A stretch of DNA of 64,000 nucleotides from an uncultured Prevotellaceae bacterium (GCA_900317835.1 ONIL01000011.1:62001-126000), one strand, 5' to 3'. Shown: positions 1 to 9,217, counted from the stretch's first letter. Made by a program: numbers and translations. Notes: generated by a model from the letters alone, not told the origin.

Positions 1-592
1 TGGAGGCCGAGGGGTTGGTGATGGTGGTCTTCAACGGGAAGATGCCCTTCAGGCGGTTATCATCGTCAACGACATAGATCACATAGATTTCGTCGATGTC
101 CTCGGCCTGCTGGCGCATGGCCTTGATGCAGTCGGGCATTGACATGTTCTCGTTGACGACAATCATCTCGGTGGACATGTAACCACCGGCGGTGTCCTCG
201 TCATACTGCAGCAGGTCAACGATGTCGCCCGCCTGCTCCACGTCGTCGATGTGGCTGATGACGTCCTCACGGTCCTCCTCGTCCAGCTCCTGGATCACAT
301 CGACGGCGTCGTCGGCATCCATCTGCTCGACCTGCTTGGCAATCTCCTCGTTGGGCATCAGTTCCATCAGGTCGTGGCGCTGGTCCTCGTCGAGCTCGAC
401 CAGCACATCGGCAGCCGTCTCGTCATCAAGCATCAGCATGATGAACAGCGCGTCCTCGTCACTGAGGTCGCCCACCAGTTCGGCAACGTCGGCAGGGTGC
501 AGGTCTTGGATCTGGGCCCTCACGAGTTCCTCATTCTTGTTGTGGATGAGTTCGTTGAGATTTGACAGATATTCTTCGGTAAATTCTTTCAT
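1..592 (-). CDS. mgtE: Magnesium transporter MgtE, N-terminal part (gene runs off the left edge)
   Basis: The reverse strand reads without a stop from an ATG at 592 to the window edge (about 197 residues). The first ~125 residues are an acidic alpha-helical superhelix of the MgtE_N type, rich in DAADVL / LDEDQR-like units, followed by AGGYMSTEM, which opens the paired CBS domains in MgtE, and the first CBS strands. In the family these cytosolic domains sense Mg2+ and gate a five-helix membrane pore; the pore lies outside the window. The start is 36 nt after the rsmA stop, so the two are probably co-transcribed, an arrangement usual in Bacteroidales. Identity is firm; full length cannot be judged. 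Confidence 0.93.
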   Translation of the reverse strand, partial: MKEFTEEYLSNLNELIHNKNEELVRAQIQDLHPADVAELVGDLSDEDALFIMLMLDDETAADVLVELDEDQRHDLMELMPNEEIAKQVEQMDADDAVDVIQELDEEDREDVISHIDDVEQAGDIVDLLQYDEDTAGGYMSTEMIVVNENMSMPDCIKAMRQQAEDIDEIYVIYVVDDDNRLKGIFPLKTTITNPSAS

Positions 593-628
593 CGCGTTTC
601 AAGTGTCTTAGTGGATTAAATAAAGTGA

Positions 629-1411
629 TTACTGCTGTTGTTCCATCGCCAGCCGGGTCAAGGCGATAAATTCATCAACGCCCAGTTGCTCGGGACGTTG
701 TCGGAACACGTCACGCTCCATCACTGTCGGGTCGGCGCCAAACATCGACTTCAACGAGCTGCGCAACATCTTGCGCCGCTGGCCGAAGGCGTTTTTCACC
801 ACCCGCTTGAACATGCGCTCGTCCACGCCCAGGTCGGTCACATCGTTGCGCGTGAGGCGGATGACGCCGCTCTTGACCTTGGGCGGAGGATTGAACACGT
901 GCTCATCGACGGTAAACAGGTACTCGATGTCATACCATGCCTGCAACAGCACCGACAAGATGCCATAGGTCTTGCTGCCTGGCGGCTCGGCAATGCGCTG
1001 GGCCACCTCGCGCTGCAGCATGCCGCTGCAGCACAGCACCTGGTCGCGGTAATCCAGAATCTTGAAGAATATCTGGGTCGAAATATTGTAGGGATAGTTG
1101 CCAATGACGCAGAAGGGCGAGTCACCATACAATTTCTTGAGGTCCATCTTGAGGAAATCCTCGCCGATGATGCGTCCATGCAATTGCGGGAATGCCGCCT
1201 CGAGGTAGTCCACGCTCTCGTTGTCGAGCTCGACAACGGTCAGGTCCAGGCCCATCTCAAGCAGGTATTGGGTGAGCACACCCATACCAGGTCCAACTTC
1301 GAGCACCGGCAGGTGCTTGAAGTCGTCCAGTGTGTGGGCGATGCGGTCGGCAATCGACAAATCTGTCAAGAAATGCTGCCCCAAAGACTTTTTTGCTCTA
1401 ACATTCCGCAT
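629..1411 (-). CDS. rsmA: 16S rRNA (adenine1518/1519-N6)-dimethyltransferase RsmA (KsgA)
   Basis: Dimethylates the two adjacent adenines in the 3'-terminal hairpin of 16S rRNA during 30S maturation. The 260-residue protein begins MRNVRAKKSLGQHFL, the canonical RsmA start, with the SAM-binding loop LEVGPGMGVLTQ and the catalytic NYPYNIS motif (NLPYNIS in E. coli). A longer in-frame start exists at 1510 but lies upstream of the TACCTTTG box at 1466-1473, so 1411 is preferred; it also fits family length. mgtE follows after 36 nt. Confidence 0.96.
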   Translation of the reverse strand: MRNVRAKKSLGQHFLTDLSIADRIAHTLDDFKHLPVLEVGPGMGVLTQYLLEMGLDLTVVELDNESVDYLEAAFPQLHGRIIGEDFLKMDLKKLYGDSPFCVIGNYPYNISTQIFFKILDYRDQVLCCSGMLQREVAQRIAEPPGSKTYGILSVLLQAWYDIEYLFTVDEHVFNPPPKVKSGVIRLTRNDVTDLGVDERMFKRVVKNAFGQRRKMLRSSLKSMFGADPTVMERDVFRQRPEQLGVDEFIALTRLAMEQQQ

Positions 1412-1465
1412 GTTTGTTCTTTTATTGTTAACTTTGCACGCTCGGTCGCGTCCATTAGTAATTTG

Positions 1466-1473
1466 CAAAGGTA
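1466..1473 (-). promoter_or_regulatory. -7 promoter box for rsmA-mgtE
   Basis: TACCTTTG on the minus strand matches the Bacteroidetes primary-sigma -7 consensus TAnnTTTG and lies 54 nt before the rsmA start at 1411. Confidence 0.7.
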
Positions 1474-1536
1474 GCCATTTTTTGGCGTATGTGGACACAC
1501 TGAGCGACAATTTAACTTTACATCAAACGAAAAAAC

Positions 1537-2589
1537 GTGAAAAAGGCGATCTCCTACTTAGTGAAATACGGCATCCCGCTGGTTATCGGTGTGGGGCTGA
1601 TGTATTTCCTGTATAAAAACGTTGACATCAACTCGATGATGGAAACGCTCAAGACCGACGTTGATTACTGGTGGTTCCTGCCTGTGGCGGTGGTGAGCAT
1701 CCTGAGTCACATCTTTAGGGCCCTGCGTTGGCGCTTGCAGCTCAAGGCTATCGATGTCAAGCCGTCGTTCAGCGCCGTGTTGAACAGCATCTTCGGCACC
1801 TACGCGGTAAATTTGGTATTTCCTCGTCTAGGCGAGGTGTGGCGTTGCGGCTACATCGCCAACCGTCAGAAGGCCTCAGTTACCCAGGTCATGGGCTCGA
1901 TGGTCGCCGACCGCTTGACCGACACCTTGACTGTGCTTGTGCTGACTCTGGTCACCTTCTTGTTGGCACAAGGCGCTTTCGGGAAGTTCTTTGACACCTA
2001 TCCGCAGATGAAGGAAAACTTCCTCAACGTTGCCAGTGACGCGCGCATCTGGTTTGGTACCGCCATCGCCATCATCGCCTTCGGCTGGCTGCTGGTGATG
2101 AAGACCGAGAACAAAATCATCAAGAAGATCCAACTCATGGCCCGCAACCTGTGGGACGGCTTTGCCGCCATCACGCGCATGGACGGCAAATGGTGGTTCC
2201 TGCTGTTGACGGTGCTCATTTGGGGCTGCTACTACTTGCAGCTGTATCTGGCCTGCAAGGCATTCACTTTTACCAGCGGCTTGAGTGTGCTGGCCGTGCT
2301 GGTGGTGTTTGTGCTCAGCAGTATCGGCATGGGCATCCCGACCAATGGCGGCTTGGGATCATGGCACGTCGCCACTATCTTCGGCCTGTCATTGTATGGT
2401 GTGGGTGTGTTTTCGCCTTCCAATTTCGACCCTCGTGCATCGGCTTTTGCGATGCTGGTGTGGGGATTCCAGACGGTGCTGCTCATCGTGCTGGGCATTT
2501 ATGCCTTTGCCAGCATGGCAATCGACCGCAACCGCATCGAGAGCGGCAAGACCGTCGTTGACACAACAAATGAGGGAATCAGTTTGTAA
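1537..2589 (+). CDS. Lysylphosphatidylglycerol synthase TM-region / YbhN (UPF0104) family membrane protein
   Basis: A 350-residue integral membrane protein with about eight hydrophobic segments. It matches the flippase-like LPG_synthase_TM family: the conserved early FRALRWRLQL segment, then FPRLGEVWRCGYI, then SSIGMGIPTNGGLGSWH in the second half, which corresponds to the P-x-P/GG-G-WH signature. There is no C-terminal aminoacyl-transferase domain, so it is the stand-alone transporter-like form rather than MprF. The substrate is unknown; related proteins are proposed to move lipids across the inner membrane. It is divergent from rsmA and followed after 33 nt by an uncharacterised single-pass protein, probably in one transcript. 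Confidence 0.85.
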   Translation: MKKAISYLVKYGIPLVIGVGLMYFLYKNVDINSMMETLKTDVDYWWFLPVAVVSILSHIFRALRWRLQLKAIDVKPSFSAVLNSIFGTYAVNLVFPRLGEVWRCGYIANRQKASVTQVMGSMVADRLTDTLTVLVLTLVTFLLAQGAFGKFFDTYPQMKENFLNVASDARIWFGTAIAIIAFGWLLVMKTENKIIKKIQLMARNLWDGFAAITRMDGKWWFLLLTVLIWGCYYLQLYLACKAFTFTSGLSVLAVLVVFVLSSIGMGIPTNGGLGSWHVATIFGLSLYGVGVFSPSNFDPRASAFAMLVWGFQTVLLIVLGIYAFASMAIDRNRIESGKTVVDTTNEGISL

Positions 2590-2622
2590 TTTAATGCTTA
2601 GATAGCCTAAAGATTTAATAAT

Positions 2623-3180
2623 ATGGACGATAATTTTGACGATTATTTCACCGATGACAATGTCCCCGAGGAGAAGCCAGTGGTGCACCAGGAGACAGCT
2701 CAGGAACGCGAAGAACGCGAAATCAAGGAAGCCACTATCGAACGGCGCGGCAATTCGGTCAAGCTAGTGCTTGCCCTCATCATTCTTGCCATGGCACTGT
2801 TCCTGGGATGGTGGATTTGGCAGCACTATTTCCACCCCTACAGGCAGAGCCAGGAAAAGGGATGGATCATGAACGTGGCCAGCGAGGGCACGCTGTTCAA
2901 GACCTATGAGGGTGAGATGATCAGCGAGGGATATATCGAGGACACCCTTGTCGCCATGCACAGCGATTTCACCTTCTCAATTCCCACCGACAGCCTAGCG
3001 CGCGATGCCATGCGGTGGGCACAGAACGGCAAGCGCGTCATTCTCACCTATGACGAATACAAGGGAACGGTCCTGTGGCGCGGCAATTCACGCCATGTGG
3101 TTACTAGAATTGAACTGGACACCGGGTTGGTCAAGTCCAACCCCTACAAGAATCCTCAGCAGAAGGAAAAGAAAGACTGA
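2623..3180 (+). CDS. Uncharacterised single-pass membrane protein, conserved in Bacteroidales
   Basis: 185 residues. An acidic cytoplasmic head (MDDNFDDYFTDDN, then a charged EREEREIKEA stretch) leads to one strong membrane helix (about residues 46-65, LVLALIILAMALFLGWWIW). A roughly 110-residue extracytoplasmic domain follows, containing FKTYEGEMISEGYIEDT, and the tail is lysine-rich. Similar Bacteroides proteins have carried the erroneous name 6-phosphogluconate dehydrogenase; nothing here supports an enzyme. It follows the YbhN-type gene by 33 nt and ends at a strong hairpin terminator. Confidence 0.8.
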   Translation: MDDNFDDYFTDDNVPEEKPVVHQETAQEREEREIKEATIERRGNSVKLVLALIILAMALFLGWWIWQHYFHPYRQSQEKGWIMNVASEGTLFKTYEGEMISEGYIEDTLVAMHSDFTFSIPTDSLARDAMRWAQNGKRVILTYDEYKGTVLWRGNSRHVVTRIELDTGLVKSNPYKNPQQKEKKD

Positions 3181-3193
3181 CGCAACAGCAAAT

Positions 3194-3233
3194 GACAAGG
3201 CGGATCCCATCGGGGTCCGCCTTGTCGTTTTTC
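3194..3233. terminator. Bidirectional rho-independent terminator
   Basis: 14-bp stem gacaaggcggatcc / gggtccgccttgtc (one G-T pair) with a 5-nt loop, then TTTTT on the plus strand. It sits between two convergent genes. Confidence 0.85.
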
Positions 3234-3255
3234 ATGAAAGCAACACAAGTGTTAA

Positions 3256-5376
3256 TTACTTCTTGCGGTACTTGTATTTCACGCCCAGGTTATACATGAT
3301 GAAGGCCTGGATGTCGGTGTACTCGTCGATGATTTTGCTGATGGGCTTGCTGTGGCCGTGGCCAGCCTTGCTGTCAATGCGGATGAGCTTGGGCTGGTCG
3401 CCGGTGTTGCAGTGCTGCAGTTCGGCGGCATACTTGAAGCTGTGGGCAGGCACAACACGGTCGTCATGGTCACCGGTGGTCACCAGGATGGCAGGGTAGG
3501 GGGTGCCGTCGTTCTTGATGTTGTGCAGGGGCGAATAGTTGCGCAGGTACTGGAACATCTCGGGGCTGTCGTCACTGCGGCCGTAGTCGGGGGCCCAGTT
3601 CCAACCGATGGTGAACTCGTGATAGCGCAACATGTCCATTACACCTACCTGGGGCACGGCAGCGGCAAACAGGTCGGGACGCTGGTTGACAACGGCACCG
3701 ACGAGCAGACCGCCATTGCTGGCACCGTTGCAGGCCAATTTCTTGGGATTGGTGTATTTGTTGTCGATGAGCCACTCGGCGGCTGCGATGAAGTCGTCAA
3801 ACACGTTCTGCTTGTTCATCTTGGTGCCGGCCTGGTGCCACTCCTCGCCATACTCGCCACCGCCACGCAGGTTGACATAGGCGCAGATGCCGCCGCAGTC
3901 GAGCATGGCAAACAGGGTGCGGGTGTAAGTGAAACCGGGGTTCAGGCTCACGTTGAAGCCGCCGTAGCCGTAGAGGAAGGTGGGACGCTGGCCGTCTTTC
4001 TTCAGGCCCTTCTTATAAACCAGGAACATGGGGATGCGCGTGCCGTCCTTGCTGGGGAAGAACACCTGCTCGGTCACATAGTCCTCACTCTTGAGGTTGA
4101 CCTTGGGCTGGAAGAAGAGTTCGCTCTTGCCCGTCTCCAGGTCATACTTGTAGATAGCACCCGGGAAGGTGTAGCTGGTGAAGCTGTAATAAACCTCCTT
4201 GGCGTTTTTCTTGGCGCTGAAGCCTACAGAACCGTAGGTGGGCAGTTCAATCTCGCGGATGAGTTTGCCGTTAGCGTCATAGAGGTAGGGGTGGCTCGAA
4301 GCATCCTTGTCATAGGTGAGGATGAACTTGTGGTCGGCCATTACGGCGCCGGTGAGCACCGATTCCTGCTCGGGAATGAACTCGGCGCAGCTGGCAGGAG
4401 ACAAGGTCTCGGCATCGTAGGTGATGATCTTGCCCTTGGGGGCGTTCTCGTTGGTCATCACATAGATCTTACCATTGTCAATGCCGATGATGCCGCGCTC
4501 ATACTTCATGCCGCCGATCAACTGCACATAGTGCGGGTTGCGGTCCTTGAGGTCCTTGACATAGATGTCGTTGCCCTCGGCATCGCTCTTCCACAGGATG
4601 ACGTAGCGCTCGTCCTCGCTCACGCTTACCTGGTGGAAATGCATAGGTTCGCCCTTGTCCTGATACTCAACGTAGTCCTGGCTTTGGGGCGTTCCAAGCT
4701 TGTGGTAATACACCTTCTGGAACTCGTTCTTGGACGACTTGGCATCCTCGGGGGCGTCATAGCCGCTGTAGAAGAAGCCGTCACCCAGCCACTGGGCGTC
4801 GGTGAACTTGGCCCAAACGATGTGGTCGTCAAGCACACGGTCTTCCTTGAGGTCCTTAACAAAAATCTCGTTCCAGTCACTGCCGCTGCGGGTGATGACG
4901 TAGGCCAGATAGCGGCCGTCGTTGGAGAAATCCAGTTGCTGCAGTGCCACAGTACCGTCCTCACTCAGCGTGTTGGGGTCAAGCACCATCTTGTGGTTGC
5001 CGTTCTTGTCATACTCGTAGAGGACGCTCTGGTTCTGGAGACCGTCGTTCTTGAAGAAGTAGAATTTGTCTTTCACCTTGAAGGGGGCGCCCATCTTCTC
5101 GTAGTTGGCGAGTTCGGTGATGCGCTTCTTCACATCCTTGCGGAACGGGATTTTTGACAGGTAGTTCTGGGTGACCTTGTTCTGGGCGTTGACCCAAGCC
5201 TCGGTCTCGGAACTACGGTCATCCTCGAGCCAGCGGTAGGGGTCGGGCACCTCGGTGCCGAAGTAAGTGTCCACCGTGTCCAAACGCGGGGGATCGGGAT
5301 AGTTGATGCGAGCCTGCGTCGTTACAGCCGACGCTGCAATCAATGCGCTCATGAGTAAAATCCTTTCTTTTCTCAT
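3256..5376 (-). CDS. Secreted prolyl oligopeptidase (family S9A)
   Basis: Hydrolyses short proline-containing peptides on the C-terminal side of Pro. 706 residues: a signal peptide (about 1-22, ending TTQA), an N-terminal segment with YRWLEDDRS typical of S9A, a seven-bladed beta-propeller (about 80-430) and a C-terminal alpha/beta-hydrolase. The triad is visible: Ser in GASNGGLL, Asp in GDHDDRV and His near residue 673 in AGHGHSKP. Full family length and apparently intact. A TAATTTTG box on the minus strand at 5425-5432 is a likely promoter. The signal peptide places it in the periplasm, in keeping with peptide scavenging alongside the cytosolic dipeptidase at 10857. Confidence 0.95.
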   Translation of the reverse strand: MRKERILLMSALIAASAVTTQARINYPDPPRLDTVDTYFGTEVPDPYRWLEDDRSSETEAWVNAQNKVTQNYLSKIPFRKDVKKRITELANYEKMGAPFKVKDKFYFFKNDGLQNQSVLYEYDKNGNHKMVLDPNTLSEDGTVALQQLDFSNDGRYLAYVITRSGSDWNEIFVKDLKEDRVLDDHIVWAKFTDAQWLGDGFFYSGYDAPEDAKSSKNEFQKVYYHKLGTPQSQDYVEYQDKGEPMHFHQVSVSEDERYVILWKSDAEGNDIYVKDLKDRNPHYVQLIGGMKYERGIIGIDNGKIYVMTNENAPKGKIITYDAETLSPASCAEFIPEQESVLTGAVMADHKFILTYDKDASSHPYLYDANGKLIREIELPTYGSVGFSAKKNAKEVYYSFTSYTFPGAIYKYDLETGKSELFFQPKVNLKSEDYVTEQVFFPSKDGTRIPMFLVYKKGLKKDGQRPTFLYGYGGFNVSLNPGFTYTRTLFAMLDCGGICAYVNLRGGGEYGEEWHQAGTKMNKQNVFDDFIAAAEWLIDNKYTNPKKLACNGASNGGLLVGAVVNQRPDLFAAAVPQVGVMDMLRYHEFTIGWNWAPDYGRSDDSPEMFQYLRNYSPLHNIKNDGTPYPAILVTTGDHDDRVVPAHSFKYAAELQHCNTGDQPKLIRIDSKAGHGHSKPISKIIDEYTDIQAFIMYNLGVKYKYRKK

Positions 5377-5497
5377 TGTTGTAATAGTTGAAGTTTTTAT
5401 TTCATTATTAGTATTTTCAGTTTACAAAATTACATAATAAAACCGAGTGGATTATACTTTTGAGGTGGTTTTTCCTGCCAAGACAGTATTGATATCA

Positions 5498-5528
5498 TTG
5501 GAAAACTGGATATTTCTCATTAATTTTG
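5498..5528 (+). promoter_or_regulatory. Promoter, TTG-N20-TAATTTTG
   Basis: TTG at 5498-5500 and TAATTTTG at 5521-5528 are spaced as in the Bacteroidetes consensus and lie 28 nt before the start at 5557. Confidence 0.75.
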
Positions 5529-5556
5529 CACAGTTTAACTGAATTAACGCTTCATT

Positions 5557-6798
5557 ATGATGAAACTGAACTTGATTACATTCGCCTCGTCGCTGGCCAC
5601 ACGTGAGTCAATTTTTACTGACCACTGTGAGTTGCTCGACACAATCAATGAGAAATTTGACGTGAAATACATCTTCCCCGAGGATCTTGGAAATGGACTG
5701 CCGCAGGGTGCCACGATGGTATTTGTTGGCAGCGGAGGCGTTGAGGAGATGGTTAAGGCCGACATTGACCAATTGCCCCCTTATGTGGTGCTCATTGCCG
5801 ATGGCCTGAAGAATTCACTGGCAGCCTCGCTCGAAATCTTGTCGTGGATGCGTCTCAATGGTCGACAGGGGCGGGTATTGCACGGGCCAACCGACTTCAT
5901 CATGCATGGCATCGATGACTACACGCGGGCGCATGGGGCTTTGGAATGCTTGAATGGCATGCGCGTGGGTGTCATCGGCAGACCTTCGGGATGGCTCATT
6001 GCCAGCGATGTGACTTATGCTGCCATGCGTGAGCGCTGGGGCATCGAGATGGTGGACATACCTCTTGATGAGGTTGTCAAGGGTTACGAGGCTGTGGGCG
6101 ACGATGAAGTTCATGATATCTCTGATGATTTCATCAATCGTTCAATCGGTGTTAAGGAGCCCTCTCGCGACGAGGTGGTCAAGGCCATGCGCCTTTACCG
6201 TTCGGTGAAGGGTATTGTGGAGCGTTACTGCTTGAATGCCTTCACGCTCAACTGCTTTGACCTGATTCCCACGACCCGCACAACGGGTTGTGTAGCGCTG
6301 GCCTTGCTCAACCAGGAGGGCATCCCCGCTGGCTGTGAGGGCGATGAACAGACCTTGCTCACCATGCTCGCCGTGCAGGCTGCCACAGACGAAATGACTT
6401 TCATGGCCAACCCATCCAAGATTTTGGACAATGCCGCTCACGAGATGGTATTTGCCCACTGTACCATTGCTCCGGCGATGACCGACCGTTATATCGTGCG
6501 CAACCACTACGAGTCGTTGAGCGGTGTCGCTGTCGAGGGCATTTTCGACCCGATGGATGTCACTGTGGTCAAGTGCGGTGGCAATGATATGGGGCGTTAC
6601 TTCATCAGCAAGGCACACCTGTTGCAGTGCACCAGCAATCCCAACATGTGCCGCACCCAGTTGCACCTGCGTCTCGACGAGCCCCTTGACTACTTCCTGG
6701 AGCGCAGCATCGGCAACCATCACGTCATTGTGCGCGGTGACCACGTTGCCCGCATCGAAGCGGTACTGCACATGCTGGGCGCTACTTCCACGACTTGA
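5557..6798 (+). CDS. L-fucose/L-arabinose isomerase-like protein
   Basis: 413 residues, no signal peptide. The overall pattern resembles the FucI/AraA fold: an N-terminal Rossmann-like part (VGVIGRPSGWLIASD), a central segment with NCFDLIPTTRTTGCVALALL and AGCEGDEQTLLTML, and a C-terminal barrel with GNHHVIVRGDH. In FucI/AraA enzymes the Mn2+ ligands are a Glu, an Asp and a His; GCEGD and the final GNHH/GDH are plausible equivalents. Length is shorter than FucI (~590) and AraA (~500), so substrate and even isomerase activity are uncertain. It is monocistronic, with its own consensus promoter. A start three nucleotides downstream is equally possible. Confidence 0.6.
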   Translation: MMKLNLITFASSLATRESIFTDHCELLDTINEKFDVKYIFPEDLGNGLPQGATMVFVGSGGVEEMVKADIDQLPPYVVLIADGLKNSLAASLEILSWMRLNGRQGRVLHGPTDFIMHGIDDYTRAHGALECLNGMRVGVIGRPSGWLIASDVTYAAMRERWGIEMVDIPLDEVVKGYEAVGDDEVHDISDDFINRSIGVKEPSRDEVVKAMRLYRSVKGIVERYCLNAFTLNCFDLIPTTRTTGCVALALLNQEGIPAGCEGDEQTLLTMLAVQAATDEMTFMANPSKILDNAAHEMVFAHCTIAPAMTDRYIVRNHYESLSGVAVEGIFDPMDVTVVKCGGNDMGRYFISKAHLLQCTSNPNMCRTQLHLRLDEPLDYFLERSIGNHHVIVRGDHVARIEAVLHMLGATSTT

Positions 6799-6867
6799 CC
6801 TCGCCCTTTTCCCACGGATTTAAAGAGTCGTTTTTCAACCTTCGATTATTTATGTATCTTTGTAGCC

Positions 6868-8256
6868 ATGTTGAAGCAATTATTATCCTTAAGGTATATC
6901 CAGTGGCGCCGCAACTTCAGTTGGAGGAAATTCCTGGCGGTACTTTATCTCGTTGGTATCATGCTGTTGATGATTGTGGGTCTGCTCTTTTCGAGTAGCT
7001 ACATGTTGGCCGATCTGCTGGACGACTTGCCGCTTGGAGCAGTGGCAATTGCGCTGATAGCGATGCTGGCCCTGCCCGATTTCATGATGAAAATGATGTG
7101 GGGCACTGATGCAGTGGTGATGGACGACTTCCTGCGCACCAAACCCATACCCTCCCGCGTGTGGAACCGATTCATGGCCATCTTGCTCGCGGCCGACCCA
7201 TGGAACTTGGTGATGCCGATGTTCATGGCCTTGGTGGGCGCATGGCTGTTGCCCGCCGGAGTGACGGTCATGGCCGTTGTGGCGACATTGGTGCAGACGC
7301 TGATGCTATCGTGGCTGGTGGCTGACATCCACAAGGCTCCAGACATCCGTTACTCGCTGCCATTGTGGGCCGGAGCGGTGGTTTATTACTTGGCAGTGAC
7401 GGGTTTGGGCATCATCCTGGTTGTGCTGGCCATGATGTCTGGAACGAACCTTCATCTGCCCGGTTCGCCGTGGACCGAGTTGGTGTTGTTCATCGCGCTG
7501 GACCTTGTGCTGACGGGGGTGCTTTACCTCTGCTTTTGCCGCATGCGCGCCTATGACGAGCATGAGCAACACGCCAACACCGTTCGCTCGGCGGGCGACG
7601 TGACGCTCTTCTCCACCGAATACCTGAGCGTGTTGCGCAGCAAGCGCTTCCGCGTCCCGATAATATTCTGCACTATCGTGTTTGTTATACAGCTCTATAT
7701 GGATCCCGACTATCCCCTCGCTCAGTACTTTCTGATAGGCTGGCCGTCACTGTTTCTGGGTCAGTGGGTGTTCAGCATCGAGGGCAATTACTTCCACGGC
7801 CTGTGGACCAAGCCTTATTCCGTCGAGCACATGTTACTGAACAAGTACAAGTTCTTCTTCCTGCTCTCGTTGGGCATGGCGGTGTTCATCATTCCGGCCA
7901 TTTTCCTGCTGGGGCTACGCCCCACCACACTCCTGGCTGTGATTCTGTTTTTGGGTTTCGGCCAGAGCCTGTTGATGATGCGCACGTGCCTGTTCTCCAC
8001 ACGCGTGGACCTGTTCACGTCGTCCTTCTTCAACTATCAGGGAGCAAATATGAGCATAACCATATATTCATTGGTTATCATTATCCCGATTGCTATTTAT
8101 ATGATTGCTACCCTCGCGATGCCACCGCTGTGGGGTGACGCCTTGATGGCGGCCATCGGCCTCGCCGCTCTGGCTGTTCACCGTCCCTACATCCGCAAGT
8201 TGGCGCAGAAGTGGATGGACAATCGGTATGACAACATGGAGAGGTATTTGAATTAA
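6868..8256 (+). CDS. DUF5687-family ABC transporter permease
   Basis: 462 residues with ten or more hydrophobic segments and a basic N-terminus (LRYIQWRRNFSWRK) typical of the Bacteroidetes DUF5687 membrane proteins, which are paired with an ABC ATPase. The ATPase gene follows after 25 nt. The cargo is unknown. A TATCTTTG box at 6855-6862 ends only 5 nt before the ATG, and the next methionine is 30 residues on inside the first membrane helix, so this mRNA is probably leaderless or nearly so. Confidence 0.82.
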   Translation: MLKQLLSLRYIQWRRNFSWRKFLAVLYLVGIMLLMIVGLLFSSSYMLADLLDDLPLGAVAIALIAMLALPDFMMKMMWGTDAVVMDDFLRTKPIPSRVWNRFMAILLAADPWNLVMPMFMALVGAWLLPAGVTVMAVVATLVQTLMLSWLVADIHKAPDIRYSLPLWAGAVVYYLAVTGLGIILVVLAMMSGTNLHLPGSPWTELVLFIALDLVLTGVLYLCFCRMRAYDEHEQHANTVRSAGDVTLFSTEYLSVLRSKRFRVPIIFCTIVFVIQLYMDPDYPLAQYFLIGWPSLFLGQWVFSIEGNYFHGLWTKPYSVEHMLLNKYKFFFLLSLGMAVFIIPAIFLLGLRPTTLLAVILFLGFGQSLLMMRTCLFSTRVDLFTSSFFNYQGANMSITIYSLVIIIPIAIYMIATLAMPPLWGDALMAAIGLAALAVHRPYIRKLAQKWMDNRYDNMERYLN

Positions 8257-8281
8257 TTTTGACTTTAAATATTTAGAACAG

Positions 8282-9016
8282 ATGGACATCAAGATAACCG
8301 ACCTCAAGAAAGTGTATGATTATGTCACTGTGCTCGACATCCCCGATCTGACATTAGCCTCGGGCGAACTGATCGGTCTGGTAGGGAATAACGGCGCAGG
8401 CAAGACCACGCTGATGCGTCTTATCCTCGATGTGATCGGTGCCAGCTCTGGCTATGTTGAGAGCGACGGCCGGCGGGTGGATCAGGACGAGCTGTGGAAG
8501 ACCTATACAGGCTCGTTCATTGACGGCAATTTCCTCATCGACTTCTTCACACCCGAGGAATATTTCTCCTTCATCGGCCGCATCTACGGCATTGATAAGG
8601 ACACGTTGGAGCAGCGTCTGAAACCCTTCGAACCGCTGATGCACGGTGAAATCATGGGCACTAGTAAATTCCTGAAGGACTTCTCGCAGGGCAACCGTCA
8701 GAAAGTCGGCATCATCGGGGCAATGATGATTCAGCCCAAGGTGCTTATACTCGACGAGCCCTTCAACTACCTGGATCCGTCGTCGCAGATTATTGTGGCC
8801 CGCCTCATCGAACAGCAGAACCGCGAGTTGGGCTCCACAGTGCTCATCTCCAGCCATAACCTCAGTTTCATCACCGACATATCCTCCCGTATCCTGCTCT
8901 TGGAGAAAGGTGTTGTCGTGAAGGACCTGGACAACCACGGGGGAATAGCAGAGGGCATTCTCAAGTCTTACTTCCAGCAACAGGATCCCCTCCCCATGCC
9001 CCCTTCCCAGGGATAA
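8282..9016 (+). CDS. ABC transporter ATP-binding protein
   Basis: 244-residue nucleotide-binding subunit. Walker A is GNNGAGKTT, the signature is the variant FSQGNRQKVG (serine-first LSGGQ equivalent), Walker B with the catalytic Glu is VLILDEPFNYLDP, and the switch His is in LISSHNLSF. It forms an operon with the permease 25 nt upstream, implying an ATP-driven exporter of unknown substrate. The tail is proline-rich (QQDPLPMPPSQG). Confidence 0.93.
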   Translation: MDIKITDLKKVYDYVTVLDIPDLTLASGELIGLVGNNGAGKTTLMRLILDVIGASSGYVESDGRRVDQDELWKTYTGSFIDGNFLIDFFTPEEYFSFIGRIYGIDKDTLEQRLKPFEPLMHGEIMGTSKFLKDFSQGNRQKVGIIGAMMIQPKVLILDEPFNYLDPSSQIIVARLIEQQNRELGSTVLISSHNLSFITDISSRILLLEKGVVVKDLDNHGGIAEGILKSYFQQQDPLPMPPSQG

Positions 9017-9217
9017 GAATCAGAGAATAAGCCCCGAAGGGGCGACAGAGGGTGGATTGGCATTTCAGCCACTCCTGCGGAGTCTGTTGATGGGCTTGCC
9101 AATAAATAAGGGTGTAACGAGGCGAAGCCTCGTTACACCCCTGCCTATCATCTCATCAGGCCTACGGCCTTTTTAGCGGCATGAATGTGTGTGTCAGCTG
9201 CTGAGGCCTGATAAAAC
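9017..9217. repeat. Cluster of small GC-rich hairpins with 3-nt loops
   Basis: Four tight palindromes lie within 140 bp: gccccgaaggggc (9031-9043), actcctgcggagt (9071-9083), the perfect 14-bp stem gggtgtaacgaggc/gcctcgttacaccc with loop gaa (9110-9140), and aggcctacggcct (9158-9170). The last is nested inside a wider inverted repeat atcaggcct (9155-9163) / aggcctgat (9204-9212). The 9110-9140 stem can terminate both converging transcripts, but the others lack T-runs. No coding frame is supported. Confidence 0.7.

Noticed and set aside
192-611. Plus-strand serine-rich open frame over the mgtE end
   Set aside because: Antisense shadow of the minus-strand MgtE coding sequence, which reads as a clear MgtE_N/CBS protein.
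3352-5157. 601-codon plus-strand frame inside the prolyl oligopeptidase gene
   Set aside because: Complementary-strand shadow caused by high third-position GC; valine/leucine-rich with no domain, while the minus strand has an intact S9A triad.
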